Shown here: piece after piece, positions 1-8,255 of the stretch
How positions within the stretch are numbered: position 1 is the stretch's first letter
How the letters are laid out: every line of letters starts with the position of its first letter
Assembly (NCBI GenBank): GCA_964423615.1
Contig: CAYRFQ010000002.1
Coordinates: 177,003-241,002, forward strand
Direction of reading: 5' to 3'
Source of the DNA: CAYRFQ01 sp964423615
Lineage (GTDB): Bacteria > Planctomycetota > Planctomycetia > Gemmatales > Gemmataceae
Length of the DNA: 64,000 nucleotides
Notes under the pieces: generated by a model
What the model saw: the letters and a program-made list of their open reading frames with translations, nothing else
What the model was told of the DNA's origin: nothing
The model's database searches: none
Made by a program: the position numbers and the translations under genes

Positions 1-2
1 GT

Positions 3-938
3 AAACTCAACGAACGTTCCTGGAAATCGGCTCCCTGGACGAGCGATTTTGTGGACATCGAAGGAGCGAGAAAGCCGAAGCCCCGGTTCCGAACAAGAGT
101 CAAGATGTTGTGGGACGACGATTACTTCTACGTAGCCGCTGAGATGGACGAACCTCATGTCTGGGCTACTTTGACGAAGCACGATTCTGTGATCTTTCGG
201 GATAATGATTTCGAAGTCTTTCTGGACCCCGATGGCGATAACCACCGTTACATGGAATACGAAATCAATGCTTTTGGAACAGACTGGGACTTGTATCTGC
301 CCAAGCCGTACAAAGACGGCGGCCAGGCAGACAACAGCTGGGAGATTCCTGGCCTCAAGAAAGCCGTCCATATCAAAGGCACCATCAACGACCCGCAAGA
401 CGAGGACACTGGATGGACGTTGGAACTAGCCTTCCCCTGGAAGGTATTGGGAAAACGCGGTGGGGTGTCGGTGCCACCCAAAGAAGGCGAACAATGGCGG
501 GTGAACTTTTCCCGAGTCGAATGGGAACACAAAATCGTTGACGGGAAATACCAGAAAATCCAGGGGAAGAGGGAAGACAACTGGGTTTGGTCTCCGCAAT
601 ACGTGATCAACATGCACCGTCCCGAGACATGGGGTTATGTCCAGTTCACCAACAAGAGTCCCGGGCAAGCCAAGTTTCAAAGGGACCGCACGGGTTACGC
701 CAAGTTTCTTTTGCATCGAGTCTATTACGCCCAGCGGTCGTACCGACACCAACATAACAAGTGGGCAAAACGCCTGGATTTGTTAAAGTTGGGGCTCAAA
801 CGCCCGAAGTCGATCAGTCCGCTCACCATGCAAGTGGAAGGCACCAGATTTGTGGTTTCCACGAATGTCCGGGTGGTGAATGGAACCACACAGACTTTGC
901 GGATAAAGCAAGATGGGAAACTTGAAGTCGTCAACTGA
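3..938 (+). CDS. CBM9-like carbohydrate-binding protein, 5' end outside window
   Basis: The frame is open from the first bases, so the true start lies upstream; the GTG at 51 is only an internal codon. The visible 311 residues resemble the family 9-like (DOMON-type) carbohydrate-binding domain common in planctomycete secreted proteins: aromatic beta strands with LWDDDYFYVAAEMDEP, then RDNDFEVFLDPDGDNHRYME, a WTLELAFPWKVLG strand, and a WSPQYVINMHRPETWGYVQF close. The basic C-terminal tail, rich in Tyr, Arg and His, has no domain I recognise. The likely role is binding polysaccharide outside the cytoplasm, but this is a family inference and a signal peptide cannot be checked because the start is missing. 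The next gene starts 30 bases downstream on the same strand, so the two may be co-transcribed. Confidence 0.75.
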   Translation, partial: KLNERSWKSAPWTSDFVDIEGARKPKPRFRTRVKMLWDDDYFYVAAEMDEPHVWATLTKHDSVIFRDNDFEVFLDPDGDNHRYMEYEINAFGTDWDLYLPKPYKDGGQADNSWEIPGLKKAVHIKGTINDPQDEDTGWTLELAFPWKVLGKRGGVSVPPKEGEQWRVNFSRVEWEHKIVDGKYQKIQGKREDNWVWSPQYVINMHRPETWGYVQFTNKSPGQAKFQRDRTGYAKFLLHRVYYAQRSYRHQHNKWAKRLDLLKLGLKRPKSISPLTMQVEGTRFVVSTNVRVVNGTTQTLRIKQDGKLEVVN

Positions 939-968
939 ACACACATTGGAAAAGCTGGAATCCAAAAT

Positions 969-1358
969 ATGACAACTCGCATCCTGTTTGTGTGTGTCGA
1001 GAATGCTAATCGTAGCCAAATGGCTGAAGCGTTTGTGCGCATCCATGGTAATAAGGACATTGAGGTCTATAGCGCTGGCTCCAAGCCTTCCGGCAAAGTT
1101 AACCCGAAGGCCATCGAAGCTATGGAAGAATTGGGCTACGATTTGACGACTCATCAATCTCTCGGGTTGGATGATCTTCCCGACGTAGTATTCGATTATG
1201 CGGTGACTATGGGTTGTGGTGACGAGTGTCCTTTGGTGAAAGCGAAAACTCGACTTGGATGGGAGATTCCGGATCCTCGCGAATTACCCCCTGAGAAGTT
1301 CCGGACAATCCGAGACTTGATAGAGACAAAGGTGAAGGCGTTGCTCGGCTCGTCATGA
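969..1358 (+). CDS. Low-molecular-weight phosphatase / ArsC-type arsenate reductase-like protein
   Basis: The 129-residue protein opens with the P-loop CVENANRSQMAEA, a C-X5-R-S signature of low-molecular-weight tyrosine phosphatases and thioredoxin-coupled arsenate reductases. The length and the Gln-Met-Ala-Glu following the loop fit the ArsC branch. A second Cys pair in GCGDEC (about residues 78-82) sits where ArsC carries its resolving cysteines, and an IPDPRELPPEKF segment carries the conserved Asp-Pro. Within the P-loop, an Asn occupies the place of the extra Cys of the classical loop. The activity could be arsenate reduction or protein-tyrosine dephosphorylation; the paired downstream Cys make the former more likely. 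No arsenic genes lie nearby, and the ArsR-type regulator at 23 kb is not linked to it. The ribosome-binding site is weak (GGAATCC). Confidence 0.8.
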   Translation: MTTRILFVCVENANRSQMAEAFVRIHGNKDIEVYSAGSKPSGKVNPKAIEAMEELGYDLTTHQSLGLDDLPDVVFDYAVTMGCGDECPLVKAKTRLGWEIPDPRELPPEKFRTIRDLIETKVKALLGSS

Positions 1359-1493
1359 ATCGACACATGTCCCAAACCAAGTTATGATGCTGGGCAACGT
1401 AGCAATCTCAAAACGGAAAACCATTCCGCAGAGGTCAGACTGGCCTTGTTTCACGCCATAGAAGTTTTGTTGTTCTCTTTGACGATTTCCTCC

Positions 1494-1523
1494 TTGACAC
1501 CATTATGTCATCGAGCGTATTAT
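1494..1523 (+). promoter_or_regulatory. Sigma70-like promoter in gene-free region
   Basis: A perfect -35 hexamer TTGACA (1494-1499) is followed after 18 bases by TATTAT (1518-1523). It reads into the interval at 1530-2496, where no known gene lies, so its product would be an RNA or the doubtful 62-codon frame at 1705. Confidence 0.35.
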
Positions 1524-1859
1524 ACCAAATGTAGTCACATACCCCATATCAGAAGTTATATGTGAGAGCCCAAAAACGTTGGACACTTCATTTCTTGTTT
1601 ATATAACGGCTTTACACATATCTTGTTACGAAAAGTTCATGGTCTGAGATTATCCGATCAATAAATCGACGGCAATCGTCAAGGATAGGAAAGCCGAAAT
1701 CTAGTTGGATTCTCTGGTTTGCGATCTATTTCACTTCACCCGGAGTTTCCAATACGCTGGCTATACCCTCAAACTTTTCGCAAGAAATGCGGTGACTTTG
1801 TTGGTAGACGATGGGTTCGCCTCGGTCACGGAACATGAATTGAGCGAAACCATATCGAA

Positions 1860-1954
1860 TTGTCTTGCCAAGCAAGACAAGCCTGTGCTGTAGCTTAACT
1901 ACTCGTCTCAGAAGTGAAATTTTGCTCTGTCGACCATTACAGAGAACTTCACTT
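1860..1954. other. Two adjacent inverted repeats (RNA hairpin candidates)
   Basis: TTGTCTTGC at 1860-1868 is perfectly complementary to GCAAGACAA at 1872-1880 across a 3-base loop. Thirty bases on, AAGTGAA (1912-1918) pairs with TTCACTT (1948-1954), enclosing a second stem CTCTGT (1925-1930) with ACAGAG (1939-1944). Neither is followed by a T-run, so they are not standard terminators. Confidence 0.35.
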
Positions 1955-2496
1955 GATGTAGATGAATGAAAAGTTAGATTGTTCGCCAATGGCGGATTTC
2001 GTCTGGTTGCTACAACCTCGAAAAATCTCTGCGCGCCGAACCATCCGGGAGTTGTGACCTTTCCCTTGCCCCCCTGGGATTGACACACTTCCGGATGTTT
2101 TTTGCGCGGAAGCAAATGTGAGAGAACTTGGGGCAAACTTTGAATCCCAGAGAAACCTAGCGTTGGAAGATTCGGACAACGGCAGGTTGAATTGAATGAG
2201 GTTGTCTGTTTCGAACGAAGCGTAATCTTGTATCTGACTGTAGCAAAACTCAATGAGACCAATCCAGGACGCCAGCGTCGATCTTGTTCTTTGACAGCCT
2301 CGTTGGCACTTTTCGAAGTTGTGGTGTGCAACGTGTTGAGGATGAAATCACGGTCGAAAGGTATCTTTCGTCGTTGATGCAATTGCACCACATTCGCCCT
2401 CATACTCGAATGAATGGAACTGGTCTCCACTCGAAAAACGTTTTTGAGTGCCCTGAAGAAAAGTCCGAGTGGTCAGCGTAGAGATTGCAGTTGCTC

Positions 2497-3123
2497 TCAG
2501 TTCCTGTCTCTCTGAGGAGCCAGACCTGCCGGTTCGAGTGAAATTCGGCGATGCAAATCGTCGATGACCCAGTGGAAGGCTGTCAGGTGGATGGATTCGA
2601 CGATCCCCATGTCATCGAGCGGGACATGGAGACACAGATGCGCGAGTTCGCGAAGTTTCCCGCCTGTAAACCCTGTACAGCCAAACGTTCGCAGGCCATG
2701 TTTATTGGCCCACTCGACTGCATTGAGTACGTTCGCGCTGTTCCCCGAACCGCTGATGGCGATCAACAAGTCACCTTCGCTGCCAATATTTTTGAGTTGC
2801 TCGACGAAGATGCGATCAAACCCTTCGTCGTTCGCCCATGCGAGAATGTAAGGCGTGTTGTCTGTGAGGCTGAGGACCTTTAAGCGTCTCCGATCTTCGT
2901 TGTCGAAATCTTCCCGCCGCAATGTACACTTGCCCAAGTCTTCACAAAAATGGGACGAATTCGAACCGCTGCCACCGTTGCCGCAAATGAACACGAATCG
3001 TTCGTTTTGGTAGGAAGTGTAGATAGCGTCGGCCAACGCTTGGACTTCCTGGGGATTGATGTTTGTGAGTTCCTCGGCGGTACGCGCGAAAAACTGGTCT
3101 GGATTCAGTTTGACACCGAGCAT
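2497..3123 (-). CDS. gmhA: SIS-domain phosphoheptose isomerase-like protein
   Basis: The 208-residue single SIS domain resembles sedoheptulose-7-phosphate isomerase GmhA, which makes D-glycero-D-manno-heptose 7-phosphate for surface heptose. The phosphosugar loop FICGNGGSGSNSSHF (about 45-59), the zinc-type His and Glu in SHFCEDLGK, the second phosphate loop ISGSGNSANVLNA and the C-terminal helix VESIHLTAFHW are all visible. The helix keeps the catalytic-type His, while the position usually holding Gln appears to be Glu, so the exact substrate is uncertain. The ATG has a good GAGGAAG ribosome-binding site. It stands alone, divergent from the Bat cluster, with no other heptose gene in view. 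Confidence 0.75.
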   Translation of the reverse strand: MLGVKLNPDQFFARTAEELTNINPQEVQALADAIYTSYQNERFVFICGNGGSGSNSSHFCEDLGKCTLRREDFDNEDRRRLKVLSLTDNTPYILAWANDEGFDRIFVEQLKNIGSEGDLLIAISGSGNSANVLNAVEWANKHGLRTFGCTGFTGGKLRELAHLCLHVPLDDMGIVESIHLTAFHWVIDDLHRRISLEPAGLAPQRDRN

Positions 3124-3327
3124 GGCTCTTCCTCTCTAGGCCGTTGGGTACGTGGGTATTTAACTAGAATTGGCAAAACGAAGCTAGTGGTGTCTTCCGT
3201 CGGATTTGGGAGCGCGTTCTAAACTAACACGATGCCAGTGCAGGAAGTTATAGTATAGGGGAGATACTCTCGTGAGCGAACTCGCTTCTTGCGAGACACC
3301 CGAAGGGCAATTGTGAGTCTGGTCCAA

Positions 3328-4320
3328 ATGACATTGACGTTTTCTCAACCTTACTTGCTGTTGTTGCTTTTCCTGGTGCCTATCGTTGGGTATCTCGCAA
3401 TGCGTTTGCGACGTGCGGCAACTCGATTTCCATCCAAGTCGTTGTTTACGGGGATAACGCGTGGGCGTGCCCATGTCATCGCCTCGATAACGATGACGAC
3501 CAAACTCGTCGCGTTGTCGTTACTAATCGTGGCGATTGCAGGTCCGCGTTGGCCCGATGCCGGTACCCGAATTCCGACAGAGGGCATCTCCCTGGGTATT
3601 GTGATCGACGTGAGCCAAAGCATGCGGCAGGAAGACTTTCTATGGGACGGAAAAGCCGTCTCACGACTCGACGCGGTGAAACGAGTCTTCCGGATGTTCG
3701 TCGAGGGCAAGCAAGGCGAATTTCAGAGCCGCGAAAACGATCTGATTTCGCTCATAGTCTTTGCCGAGGTCCCGGACACTGTGTGTCCACTAACGTTGAA
3801 TCATGGGGTCGTACTCCAAATTCTCGGAGACCAGGAGCCGAGGGTGGTGGCTCGAACCAACATCGGAGACGCCATTGGTTGGGCGTTAAAGTCGCTCGAC
3901 ACAGCAGCGACGAAGCGGAAAATTATGGTCCTGCTGACTGACGGTGAGCACAACGTCAAGGAAGCATACACTCCTCGCCAGGCAGCCCAACTCGTCGCTG
4001 CCCGTCGAGTTCCCATTTACGTCATCGATGCTGGGAAGGAAGACGCGTCCGGGGAAGACGAACAAAAGGTGGCCCGGGCGAAAGTCGTGAAAAGTCTAAC
4101 GGATGTCGCTCGGATGACTGGTGGAAAGTATTTCGAGGCCACAAATACCAAGGCTCTGATCGCTGTCACCCAAGAGATTGATCGGCTCGAGACCGACAAG
4201 ATCGAGAGCTTTGTCTATCGGCGCTATTACGAGGCGTACGTGTGGTTTGCCCTTGCGTCGTTCGTCTTATTCTTCAACGTGTTGTTGGCCGAAGCGACGT
4301 TCTGGCGGCGAGTCCCGTAA
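3328..4320 (+). CDS. BatA-like VWA-domain membrane protein
   Basis: The first gene of a Bat/MoxR cluster encodes a membrane-anchored von Willebrand A protein of 330 residues. Two N-terminal membrane segments (YLLLLLFLVPIVGYLAM, then LVALSLLIVAIAG) precede the VWA fold, and a third lies near the C-terminus (WFALASFVLFFNVLLAEA). The metal site is complete: DVSQSMR for DxSxS, the Thr in ARTNIGDAIG, and the Asp in LLTDGEH. Bat proteins are thought to assemble with a MoxR ATPase and assist folding or stress tolerance in the envelope. I chose the ATG at 3328; an in-frame TTG at 3289 would add 13 residues but has no better ribosome-binding site. The next gene follows 7 bases after the stop. Confidence 0.85.
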   Translation: MTLTFSQPYLLLLLFLVPIVGYLAMRLRRAATRFPSKSLFTGITRGRAHVIASITMTTKLVALSLLIVAIAGPRWPDAGTRIPTEGISLGIVIDVSQSMRQEDFLWDGKAVSRLDAVKRVFRMFVEGKQGEFQSRENDLISLIVFAEVPDTVCPLTLNHGVVLQILGDQEPRVVARTNIGDAIGWALKSLDTAATKRKIMVLLTDGEHNVKEAYTPRQAAQLVAARRVPIYVIDAGKEDASGEDEQKVARAKVVKSLTDVARMTGGKYFEATNTKALIAVTQEIDRLETDKIESFVYRRYYEAYVWFALASFVLFFNVLLAEATFWRRVP

Positions 4321-4327
4321 CGCAAAC

Positions 4328-5380
4328 ATGTTCACGATGTGGAAATTTCTCACGAATTTCTGGGCCTTGTGGCTGCTGACGTTGCTGCCTTTGCTATGGC
4401 TGTCGGCGACATTGGCGGCGAGGAGGAAACGCCGGGCCGCCATCCATTTTAGTGGGTTGTTCTCCAAATCCACCCCTCGCTTCGGAGTGCGGCGAACGAA
4501 GGCGTTCCTCGGATATTTCGCGTTGTTCCTCATGTTGGTCGGCATGGCGGGTCCGCAATGGGGCCGTGACGAGGGGTTCGAAACCACGACGGGTCGAGAC
4601 TTGACGGTGGTCGTGGACATGAGTCGGAGTATGTCGGCGGAACAACCCAGTCGGTTCGAACGGGCCAGACGCGTGTTGCTGGGACTCTGTGACGAACTGG
4701 AACAACGTGGAGGAACGCGTGTCGCGTTAGTCGTGTTCGCAGCAAGGACAAAGATTGCTACTCCGTTGACACTCGACTACGACCACTTCCGCTGGCTCTT
4801 GAGGAACTTCGATTCGAACAACCGTCCGAAAGAAATACGGCCGAAGAAGCGTTTTCCGGGACCATCGGGCACCCGCATTGGGGCCGCCCTGCGAACGGCG
4901 GTCAGCTTGCAAGATGATCGGTATCCCACAGCTTATAATATCCTTCTTGTTTCCGACGGAGATGATCCTGTGCCCGATTCGGAATGGTTTGAAGGCGTCA
5001 CGATGGCTCGAAAGTCGAACATTCGGGTGGACGTTCTCGCGGTGGGGGATAGCCAACCTCGCACGATCCCTCTAGGAAATGCCGCATTCGAGGACCAAGG
5101 CAAACCCGTGCTGAGCCAGTTGAATGCTAGTTTGCTGCAAGAAATCGCTCGGCGAACGGACGGCGAATACATCGAACTCGGCACCCAGAGAATCGACATT
5201 GGAACGGCTTACGCTGAACTCCTACGCGAACGCAAACAACGCCAAGGGACGGCGAGCAACATCATTGTCTACCAACAACGATATCGTTGGTTCCTCGGAG
5301 GAGCCTTGTTAGCATGGATCATTACGATGGTTTTGCCGGAAGGGAAACGATGGCCTCAGCAAAAACGAGTCACCGGATGA
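4328..5380 (+). CDS. BatB-like VWA-domain membrane protein
   Basis: A second VWA protein (350 residues) with the same plan as its upstream neighbour: paired N-terminal membrane segments (WALWLLTLLPLLWLSATLAA and FLGYFALFLMLVGMAG), a VWA domain and a C-terminal membrane segment (FLGGALLAWIITMVLPEG). Metal-site residues are present as DMSRSMSAEQ, the Thr in SGTRIGAAL and the Asp in LLVSDGDD. It probably forms a heteromeric complex with BatA, contacting the MoxR ATPase encoded downstream. The open frame extends back to 4178 inside batA, but the ATG at 4328 gives a normal membrane N-terminus and lies 7 bases after the batA stop. Its TGA overlaps the ATG of the next gene, implying translational coupling. 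Confidence 0.85.
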   Translation: MFTMWKFLTNFWALWLLTLLPLLWLSATLAARRKRRAAIHFSGLFSKSTPRFGVRRTKAFLGYFALFLMLVGMAGPQWGRDEGFETTTGRDLTVVVDMSRSMSAEQPSRFERARRVLLGLCDELEQRGGTRVALVVFAARTKIATPLTLDYDHFRWLLRNFDSNNRPKEIRPKKRFPGPSGTRIGAALRTAVSLQDDRYPTAYNILLVSDGDDPVPDSEWFEGVTMARKSNIRVDVLAVGDSQPRTIPLGNAAFEDQGKPVLSQLNASLLQEIARRTDGEYIELGTQRIDIGTAYAELLRERKQRQGTASNIIVYQQRYRWFLGGALLAWIITMVLPEGKRWPQQKRVTG

Positions 5381-6213
5381 AACCAGTGACACCTGGGCGT
5401 CACTGGTTTTTCGTGGTCGTAAGTCTCGTGCTTCTTGGCAGCAGCGGTGCCGAATCTTCCAACGATCTCGTTCGAGCAGCCAACTCCGCTGTGGCCGAAA
5501 ATCGACTTGAAGATGCGCTGGTTTTGTACACCCAGGCGGAACGTCGAACGACCGACCCTGGTCTCGTGGCCTTTAACAAAGCGGCGATTCTTTATCGGCT
5601 GGAACGCTATCGTGAGGCCGAACGTCATTACGAGCGAGCGTTGGCTGGTGCCAAAGGCGTGCGTATGGCGAAGAGTTACTATGGTTTGGGGACTGCCAAG
5701 TTGCGCCTTTCTGAAGGAACCGAGGCCCAAGTGTTGAGTCATGCGGTTGAGTGTTTTCGGTTGTGTCGTGCCGTTTCGCCCCTACCCAAAGACCTGCGAA
5801 AAAAAGCCGACAGCAACTTGGAACTCGCGCGAGTCCTGTTGGCGAAGGCAAGAGCGAATTTGGCCAACAAGAAGGAACCGAAGCAGGACGGGAATGACAA
5901 GACTCAAAACAACAACAGTGACCCTGATTCGAAGCCCGAAGAGAACGGCGGTCCGCAAAACACCGAAGGGCAAGCCGAGCCAACCAAAACGAAAGAGACC
6001 GGGAAAAAAGCCGAAGGGAAAAACGAGGAAGACGCGCCCCCAATCCCAGGAAAAGGGAATTTGCCCCCTTTGGCCGATGACGACAAGTTGCAGCCCATCG
6101 ATCCCGAAGACGCACGCCGATATCTCGAACAGATGCTCCGTCGGATTGAACAACAACGGGAAAAAGAAGACGGAACATCTCGACAATCTTCGAGTGGGGT
6201 TAAAGATTGGTAG
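5377..6213 (+). CDS. BatC-like TPR protein
   Basis: The ATG overlaps the batB stop (ATGA). The 278-residue protein starts with an export or anchor segment (WFFVVVSLVLLGSSGA), followed by TPR-type helices (LVRAANSAVAENRLEDALVL, then AFNKAAILYRLERYREAERH, then AKSYYGLGTAKLRLSE) in residues about 28-140. The second half is low-complexity and charged (Lys, Glu, Asn, Pro), ending in a helical DPEDARRYLEQMLRRIEQQ. This layout matches BatC of Bacteroides and spirochaete clusters, where the TPR protein is thought to bridge the VWA proteins to periplasmic partners. The assignment rests on context and architecture, since TPR sequences alone are not diagnostic. Confidence 0.75.
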   Translation: MKPVTPGRHWFFVVVSLVLLGSSGAESSNDLVRAANSAVAENRLEDALVLYTQAERRTTDPGLVAFNKAAILYRLERYREAERHYERALAGAKGVRMAKSYYGLGTAKLRLSEGTEAQVLSHAVECFRLCRAVSPLPKDLRKKADSNLELARVLLAKARANLANKKEPKQDGNDKTQNNNSDPDSKPEENGGPQNTEGQAEPTKTKETGKKAEGKNEEDAPPIPGKGNLPPLADDDKLQPIDPEDARRYLEQMLRRIEQQREKEDGTSRQSSSGVKDW

Positions 6214-6235
6214 AGAGGATTACAGGAGCGTTGGG

Positions 6236-7321
6236 ATGTTTGGAGACCCGAATGGCTTGAGATTGCGGGGACTCGCCTCCGCTTTGGTTTCGTGTTCTGC
6301 TCTCACACAACCCCGTTCGACTGCTTCAGTCTCGAAAATCCTGCTGACCCTTCTAGGGGCCTTTTGCTGCCTCAACGCAACCTACGCCTGTGACCAACAG
6401 TTCCCGGTTGTCAACAGACCGAAGAACTTCAGTTTCGTGGCTGGAGCCTTTTTTCGAATTCGTGTTTCGGTAGATAAGACGACCGTCCGTGTCGAAAGGC
6501 CTTTTGTGTTGACTCTCCAGATCACGGGCAAAGGGCGGATCGTCTGTCCCCCAAAACGCGAAAAGCTGCAAGTTTTGTTTACGGACCTCCGGAAGGACTT
6601 TCACATCCGTGGATTGCCAACTAAAGACGTCTTGAACCCAAGTTCGAAAACTTGGACTTTTCGTTACGAACTGCGGCCCAAGAGCACCCAGGCGAAGAAA
6701 ATCCCATCACTATTGTTGTCTTTTTATGCTCGGGATTACAGCACCACCAGTTCGGTATTTATCCCACTGAAGATTCTGCCTCCGCTCCCTCCCAAGAAGG
6801 CATCGCCACCTCGGACGGTCATTGGACCCGAAGACATGTACGAGATCGAGACTGGAAGCGAACTTCTCCTGGATACCCGAAGGCAATACGACGTGCCTTC
6901 GCTCGTAGCAGTTGCTTTGTGTTTCCTTGTCCCGTTGGGTGTGTGTGTTGGTTGGTATGTCGTCTGGCGATATCGATATCCTGACGAGGCACTTCGCACA
7001 AAAAGACGCGAAAGTCGTGCGGCTCGAAACGCACTCCATGCCCTAAGAAGAGTTGCACAACCGGTTCCTTCCCAATGCGAAACCATCGTTGCTAGTTACT
7101 TACAGGAACGATTCGATTTTAACAGTGTCGAACCTACTCCTGAAGAGACCAAACACCATCTAGAGCGACTCGGGATTCCATCGACGTTGTGTGGAGCGAC
7201 AGCGGAGTTTTTTCGTACCAGTCAGACGTATCGGTTCGCACCGACGGACCAAGTGCAACCTGATTGGAAGGCTCGGGTCACTAACTTGATCCGGGAATTG
7301 GAGGAAGATCATGCGGAATGA
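6236..7321 (+). CDS. BatD-like membrane protein
   Basis: The 361-residue protein follows batC by 22 bases with a clear AGGAG site before the ATG at 6236. It has an N-terminal signal-like segment (ILLTLLGAFCCLNATYA), a beta-rich domain starting with FFRIRVSVDKTTVRVERPF as in BatD oxygen-tolerance proteins, a membrane segment (VAVALCFLVPLGVCVGWYVV) and a cytoplasmic tail. BatD proteins usually begin with repeated immunoglobulin-like domains; only about one is present, so this is a short form. The open frame running back to 5741 lies inside batC and is not the gene. The 3' end overlaps the next gene by 11 bases. Confidence 0.75.
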   Translation: MFGDPNGLRLRGLASALVSCSALTQPRSTASVSKILLTLLGAFCCLNATYACDQQFPVVNRPKNFSFVAGAFFRIRVSVDKTTVRVERPFVLTLQITGKGRIVCPPKREKLQVLFTDLRKDFHIRGLPTKDVLNPSSKTWTFRYELRPKSTQAKKIPSLLLSFYARDYSTTSSVFIPLKILPPLPPKKASPPRTVIGPEDMYEIETGSELLLDTRRQYDVPSLVAVALCFLVPLGVCVGWYVVWRYRYPDEALRTKRRESRAARNALHALRRVAQPVPSQCETIVASYLQERFDFNSVEPTPEETKHHLERLGIPSTLCGATAEFFRTSQTYRFAPTDQVQPDWKARVTNLIRELEEDHAE

Positions 7322-8132
7322 GTATTGTCTTCTTCTCTTCGGGTTGGGTGTGTCACTGACCGTTCCGAACGACCTGTGTGGTCAATCCCATCGCGAATTA
7401 TTGGCACGCGCGGAAAAACAATTTCAACTTGGAGTGGAATCACGTTCGTATCCGAAACAGTCCCAGGCGCATTTCAAAAAGGCGGCGAAGGCGTATTGGA
7501 AACTCTACCAATCGGACGTCCGGAATCCGGAGTTGCTCCTGAATCTTGGGAAAGCCGAGATTCTTGCAGATAGACTTCCCCAAGCGATTCTTGCTTGGCG
7601 TTTGGGAACGGAACTCGCACCAGGTGATGCCCGTCTAAAAAAACAACTCGAATGGGCTCGCAACCAGGTGAATTACTCTCCAATTGCACAAGCACGGCCA
7701 GAAACGACCGAATGGCCACCTTGGCTTCTTTGGCCGACGGCTCCAAGGCTGTTGCTCGTTTGTCTTTTCGTGTACGTCTTCTCTCTGATGGCTTTGACGC
7801 GGTGGGTGATGAAAAGGAAAAGCTCGCACTTCGTGTTTGGAATCGTAAGCGTCTCGGTTGTCTTGGCTCTTTTGACGGCAAGCCTCCTCGTCCAGGAGGC
7901 GAATCAACGTCGGCTTGGGACGCCGGTCGTCGTCATCGTCGAGAAGACGATTGTCGTCAGATTGGGGAACGGCGATAGTTATCCTGAAGTGCCAGGGCTT
8001 CCGAAGGCCTATCGCGGCATGGAGGCTAAGTTATTGTTCGAACGGTCAGGCTGGTTGCAAGTCGAATTCCCGAATGAGGAAGTTGGGTGGGTTCGAAAAG
8101 GGGATGTGATTATCGGGGTGTTGTCGCCTTGA
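7311..8132 (+). CDS. BatE-like TPR protein with SH3-type C-terminus
   Basis: The 273-residue protein has an N-terminal signal, TPR helices (residues about 26-115, including PELLLNLGKAEILADRLPQA), two membrane segments (LLLVCLFVYVFSLMALTRWV and FVFGIVSVSVVLALLTASLL) and a C-terminal SH3-like domain (VVVIVEKTIVVRLGNGDSY to EEVGWVRKGDVIIG). TPR, membrane pair and SH3 in this order is typical of BatE. The 11-base overlap with batD points to coupled translation. It closes the BatA-E block; MoxR and DUF58 follow on the same strand after about 120 bases. Confidence 0.75.
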   Translation: MRNEYCLLLFGLGVSLTVPNDLCGQSHRELLARAEKQFQLGVESRSYPKQSQAHFKKAAKAYWKLYQSDVRNPELLLNLGKAEILADRLPQAILAWRLGTELAPGDARLKKQLEWARNQVNYSPIAQARPETTEWPPWLLWPTAPRLLLVCLFVYVFSLMALTRWVMKRKSSHFVFGIVSVSVVLALLTASLLVQEANQRRLGTPVVVIVEKTIVVRLGNGDSYPEVPGLPKAYRGMEAKLLFERSGWLQVEFPNEEVGWVRKGDVIIGVLSP

Positions 8133-8255
8133 TCGGGCCGACATGGTATGCCTGTGTCGTTCACGACTTTTACCCGACGTGACACAGCAGTCCGCAACAA
8201 AATTCACCTCGCCAATGGTTTGGTATATCAACCCCTTCCTTCTTACAATGTAATC

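Larger units (their letters stand above)
1359..2496. other. 1.1 kb interval without a convincing gene; promoter-like and hairpin elements
   Basis: No recognisable protein is encoded here. A 62-codon TTG-started plus-strand frame (1705-1893) has fairly protein-like composition but no clear ribosome-binding site, and a 234-codon minus-strand frame (1726-2430) is rich in Ser, Arg and Thr and looks accidental. The interval holds a sigma70-like promoter at 1494-1523 and several inverted repeats: 1860-1880, 1912-1954, and CTTCCG/CGGAAG near 2090-2115 enclosed by GGGATT and AATCCC. A structured RNA, or the remains of a deleted gene, would fit. Confidence 0.4.

Noticed and set aside
1726..2430. 234-codon open frame on the minus strand
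   Set aside because: Composition rich in Ser, Arg and Thr, no ribosome-binding site, no family likeness, and it overlaps a promoter-driven plus-strand region with hairpins.
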